A DNA stretch of 35,000 bases from Sphaeroforma sirkka (lineage: Eukaryota > Opisthokonta > Ichthyosporea > Ichthyophonida). Of this stretch, positions 31,979 through 35,000 are shown in pieces. The notes under the pieces were generated by a model. It ran no database searches. It had not been told where the DNA came from and saw only the letters and a program-made list of their open reading frames with translations. Position 1 is the stretch's first letter, and each line of letters starts with the position of its first letter. Made by a program: the position numbers and the translations under genes. Where the stretch lies: assembly GCA_001586965.3 (NCBI GenBank), contig LUCW03000251.1, positions 1 through 35,000 of the forward strand, read 5' to 3'.

Positions 31979-33002
31979 CGACAACTCGTATCAACTAAGG
32001 AACCTTCGAAGAATACGAAAGCTAATAGAAGATCACGAAAGTTCAAGGTAAGGAACATTATCAGTGATTGCAATGTTGAGTTTGTTGCTTGTGATATATT
32101 GTGTAACTGATTTTTAGGCGTCGTCAATCACCTGCTCAAACGCACAAACAAAAACAAACGCCAGCCCAAAACAAAAACCTCGTTAATAATTTGCCCCTAC
32201 GGTACTTGCCAACGACTGATGCGCCACCTTCATCAACGTCATTTGCCACGTATGTCTATTTGGTTTCTTAAAAATATTGAATTGATGCTGATAAGGGAAG
32301 GAATTGAGATTATTTGTTAATGATCGTGACTTAACGAAAAAACTCGATGCTGATAAGAGAAGGAATTAGATTTTTTTATAAGACAACAAAAATCTGTTCA
32401 TAGGGGAAATGTAAGACGCATTACTACGTGTATAGCGGAACTGATAGCGCAATGGGAACAAGCGATTGACTCGAGAGAGCATCAAAAGGGAGCTTCTTTA
32501 CATCAAATTATCAAACAACATGAAAAGGAGAGGGAGGTTTTCCTCTTAATGACCTCGTCTAGTTTTGTCGGTATGTATGGGATTCCAGTGGATGTAGAAC
32601 ATTTTCGAAATGTGTCTTTCAAAGAATAGATTGTTACAAAGTCTAACTTCCATAGTTTAATTCGCCCTGTCACAGCCCTGTCACAGATATCATTACGTCC
32701 GTCCCAGATGCTGATAACAATCCGACACCTATACAGACAGAAACCTCTCCAATGAAATGTGACATGGTAACCAGTGAAAGTATTTTTTTTCAGGCTGTAT
32801 ATCTCTGATAGTTGAGTTAGTATAAAGTCTATATTTGAGTAACGTAATGATTATGTTCATATTCAAAACTTGTGCTTGCTGACATAACATGTACATTACT
32901 TGGTACAGAGACAGGCTCTTCTATCGTTGCAGACAAGGAATGCATATCCAGCCAAATGAGAACAACAGCTAGTAACCACAACGATAACGACTACGCATCA
33001 AG
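31979..33002 (+). pseudogene. Linker exons of the MULE gene
   Basis: Five short exons (31979-32047, 32118-32249, 32404-32570, 32687-32773, 32909-33002) that I joined by splice-site and phase agreement. They read YQLRNLRRIRKLIEDHESS, a Gln/Lys/Pro-rich stretch (QSPAQTHKQKQTPAQNKN), a helical part (ITTCIAELIAQWEQAIDSRE and HQIIKQHEKEREVFLLM), then Thr/Ser/Asn-rich segments. No domain is recognised; they look like a flexible spacer between the knuckle and the protease. Individual exon ends are less certain than those of the domain exons. Confidence 0.6.
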
Positions 33003-33096
33003 GTGTGTTTTACATTTTTGAGAAGGATTGTCGATTCTCTGTAATTTGAAACTCGGTAAATTTTTATTGATCCCCATATTCCCAACCTACAATTAG

Positions 33097-33999
33097 CAGT
33101 GAACTGCCAGGGAAACTAGAGCATAAAACATATCAGGCCAAAATACATGCATCGGGTGAACCAATGAGGGAAAAAATGGCTGCCAACCGCAACGCACGCC
33201 TAGCAGCCAAACGAAGCAAGACGCTTGGCAAGTCTAGAGTGTTAATGACTAGCAAAATCAAGTTGTATCACTCTACGTTGTTGAGAAAGAGAGTGCCGCC
33301 TTCTACAATAAGCAGTGGAAACAGTGAACATGTAGACAAGAAGCATAAAGAGATAATCAACGTAGATTTCAATGTAGTGAAAGGCACTGTGGCAGAGTCG
33401 AAGTCATTTTATGTCGGCGGCTGGATCTTGCAGGAGAACGTTGTTGTACAATGCTGCAAAGCAGGGAAAGGCTCTACCATTTATCACAATTACCCTCTCT
33501 GGCTGTTCGTTTCTGTGATGCTGATGCACACAGAGTATGGATGAAGGACTTGTACAAGTATCGTAGGGCAGAAAGCTTACGACTTAAGGGACCACCACAG
33601 GTGTCCGAAAAGATTTCTGTATTGATCCCATGGAATCATAGCAACACACATTGGAACTTGGTGATTGTTACATTGTACACAACTAACGCTACAGTTACTA
33701 TTTTAGTTGGTATGCCAAATCCTGTTAGAGCTGACGAACAATTCAATTATATAGTACGATGGATGAAATGTTACCTCACAGATAATGTTACACACAGCCT
33801 GAAAGTAGGCGGTATAAACCAACACGACAGTTTTAGCTGTGGGGTTTTGCTTTGTGCCTATGCTAGAGCAGTATCAGAAATCCATAACTCGTGCATGATT
33901 TGGAGGCATTGTCTTCGCACGAATATGGCACAAGCGTCCAACATGACAACAGAACTAGAAAATGGATTTCCGAAACACTATCATCGTATATTCCTGTAA
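33097..33999 (+). pseudogene. Ulp1/SENP-like cysteine protease exon (peptidase C48) of the MULE gene
   Basis: The last exon starts after TACAATTAG in phase with the one before (SSELPGKLEHKTYQ), goes through a basic region (MREKMAANRNARLAAKRSKT) into the protease domain. Markers: LIPWNHSNTHWNLVIVTLY with the catalytic His in THW, and INQHDSFSCGVLLCAYA with the oxyanion Gln and catalytic Cys in SCG. The Asp that usually follows the His strand (YDS) is not evident; the matching place reads VTILVGMPNP. The frame changes once between 33451 and 33544. C48 proteases remove SUMO or related tags; in transposons their job is not known. Ends with TAA at 33997. Confidence 0.78.
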
Positions 34000-34078
34000 A
34001 AGAGCATCACAGACCACGTGAGTTGCGAACCAGGCAGTGAGATAAGCTTGAATGAAGCAGCATATATCAACACCAATC

Positions 34079-34084
34079 AATAAA
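34079..34084 (+). promoter_or_regulatory. Candidate polyadenylation signal of the MULE gene
   Basis: AATAAA about 80 nt past the stop codon of the Ulp1 exon. Confidence 0.5.
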
Positions 34085-34178
34085 AGACAAGATACCCCAC
34101 CCCTTCAACACATTTATTCGTAAAAAATGGATATAGCCGAAGGCTCTTTAATTTAAATTTAAGCAAATTTTGCACGAT

Positions 34179-34330
34179 AAAGTCACTAAATGTACATAAA
34201 AAATTGGAATTGTCACTAAATGTACATTTGTACATATTTGATCCATATTTCAGTACGTTTTCATCGAGAAAAAGGGTGAATGTACATTTAGTGACTTTTC
34301 CACATTTTCAATGTACATTTTAGCGACTTT
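34179..34330. mobile_element. Small foldback element with doubled motif in each arm
   Basis: The left arm has AAAGTCACTAAATGTACAT and, after 14 bp, GTCACTAAATGTACATTT. The right arm is the inverse: AATGTACATTTAGTGAC, then about 14 bp, then AATGTACATTTTAGCGACTTT. The two arms (about 50 bp each) pair around a roughly 50-bp centre. It may be a short MITE or the 3' terminal repeat of the neighbouring MULE; I found no partner on the left of the gene. Confidence 0.65.
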
Positions 34331-34333
34331 GTT

Positions 34334-34420
34334 CAAAAGTTAAAAACAGAAAAAGACTTATTGGATTTTGGAGATTGGCGGGAAGACCAAAACCTGTAAG
34401 TAGTAGTTTAGGAATATATA
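34334..34420 (-). repeat. LTR scrap of the Ty3/gypsy family
   Basis: AAAAGACTTATTGGATTTTG followed by GAGATTGGCGGGAAGACC and GTAAGTAGTAGTT matches the middle of the LTR (compare 26745-26825, minus orientation). Only about 85 bp remain, directly beside the foldback element. Confidence 0.7.
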
Positions 34421-35000
34421 ATATATGTATTGCGAAATCCAAAGTTAACGCCTACACAAATGATGCCAAAAATAAAATTGAAAGATAATAAACTTAAACA
34501 TCAGCTTGCCCAACAAAATATCGTGAAATAGCGATTGACAACTGGTTTTGTGAACTACAATGGCTCTAAACGTCCGGATGACCAGGCTACTTGCTAGTCT
34601 GCATTTGTTTTAGCACAATGCAATCATTCATTATGCACATTTATTTAAAGCCGGTACCCGGAGCTGAGGTCGGCCGCACATTTAATAACGTGAAGGATGC
34701 CTGGCGCATCTATTATCGCCGTGTGAACATAAATTTATTTTTATAAACTTATGCAACAACGCTCAATAGCAAATGTATTTGCTATGTCATGATGCAGATC
34801 ACCTAGTATTCTCCTAAATTATTTCCCTATGCCCCTTCAAACTTTACAATCTGCCGTGGCGTGCTGGGCAATCGTCTTCTCACCACAAATTAGTGGCTAG
34901 TGCCTAGGTAAAATTCATCAATAGTGACAGCGACCGTACAAAGTAGCAAGCTAAAACATAAACGTTGAATCATCAACAATATATGGTTAATAAATTCCTA
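34421..35000. other. Unassigned AT-rich DNA
   Basis: I see no gene, repeat or RNA in this stretch that I can support. Confidence 0.5.

Larger units (their letters stand above)
29276..33999 (+). pseudogene. MULE-type transposase with SWIM finger, zinc knuckle and Ulp1-like protease domain (multi-exon, disabled)
   Basis: One plus-strand gene of about 13 exons. Supported exons: 29276-29408, 29539-~30100, 30221-30630 (with a frame problem), 30738-30811, 30924-31058, 31159-31637, 31785-31862, 31979-32047, 32118-32249, 32404-32570, 32687-32773, 32909-33002, 33097-33999. From 30630 on, phases agree at every junction. Order of parts: short basic N-terminus, MULE DDE transposase core, SWIM finger, CCHC knuckle, disordered and coiled linker, Ulp1/SENP-type cysteine protease (peptidase C48). 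Plant MULEs with a Ulp1 domain are known. Disabling changes: in-frame TAA at 29964 and TGA at 30030, a frame change near 30400-30420, one near 31005-31015, and one in 33451-33544. The ATG at 29276 follows an acceptor-like GTGTGTAG, so an upstream exon may be missing. Confidence 0.8.

Overview
The window is eukaryotic nuclear DNA. It has spliceosomal introns with GT-AG ends (many donors are GTATGT, GTAAGT or GTGAGT), long TA and GA microsatellites, AT-rich spacers and layered transposable elements. I see no prokaryotic operon, rRNA or CRISPR. A single-finger C2H2 regulator with a long intron would suit a unicellular opisthokont such as an ichthyosporean or an early-branching fungus, but that placement is a low-confidence inference.

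Layout. (1) 1-3033: a decayed LINE on the minus strand, split by a solo LTR with a 4-bp target duplication; the LTR itself holds a 1-kb piece of retrotransposon pol. (2) 3034-10673: a nearly full-length Ty3/gypsy-type LTR retrotransposon (element A) with almost identical LTRs, broken coding regions, a methyltransferase-like segment between RNase H and integrase, and a tRNA-Thr-like sequence antisense to gag. (3) 10674-14776: repeat-rich spacer with a TA-flanked MITE and a possible SR-rich exon pair. (4) 14777-18589: the one clearly intact host gene, a four-exon, 635-residue C2H2 zinc-finger protein whose finger is split by a TA-rich intron. (5) 18590-23832: gene-free spacer with satellites, palindromes and a 99-bp duplication. 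(6) 23833-28680: a LINE on the plus strand cut by a retrotransposon derivative whose two ends are both LTR 3' ends in inverted orientation, flanked by a GTAT duplication. (7) 29276-33999: a multi-exon Mutator-like (MULE) transposase gene with SWIM finger, zinc knuckle and a C-terminal Ulp1/SENP-type cysteine protease domain, carrying a few disabling changes. (8) 34000-35000: a small palindromic element, an LTR scrap and unassigned DNA.

How it fits together. One LINE family and one LTR family have invaded each other repeatedly. Removing one copy of the target duplication lets the LINE reading frame run through at both insertion sites, which fixes the order of events: LINE first, LTR element later. 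The zinc-finger gene sits between these repeat blocks and probably acts alone. The MULE-Ulp1 gene is a separate DNA transposon; its exon structure can be followed almost completely because splice phases agree from exon to exon.
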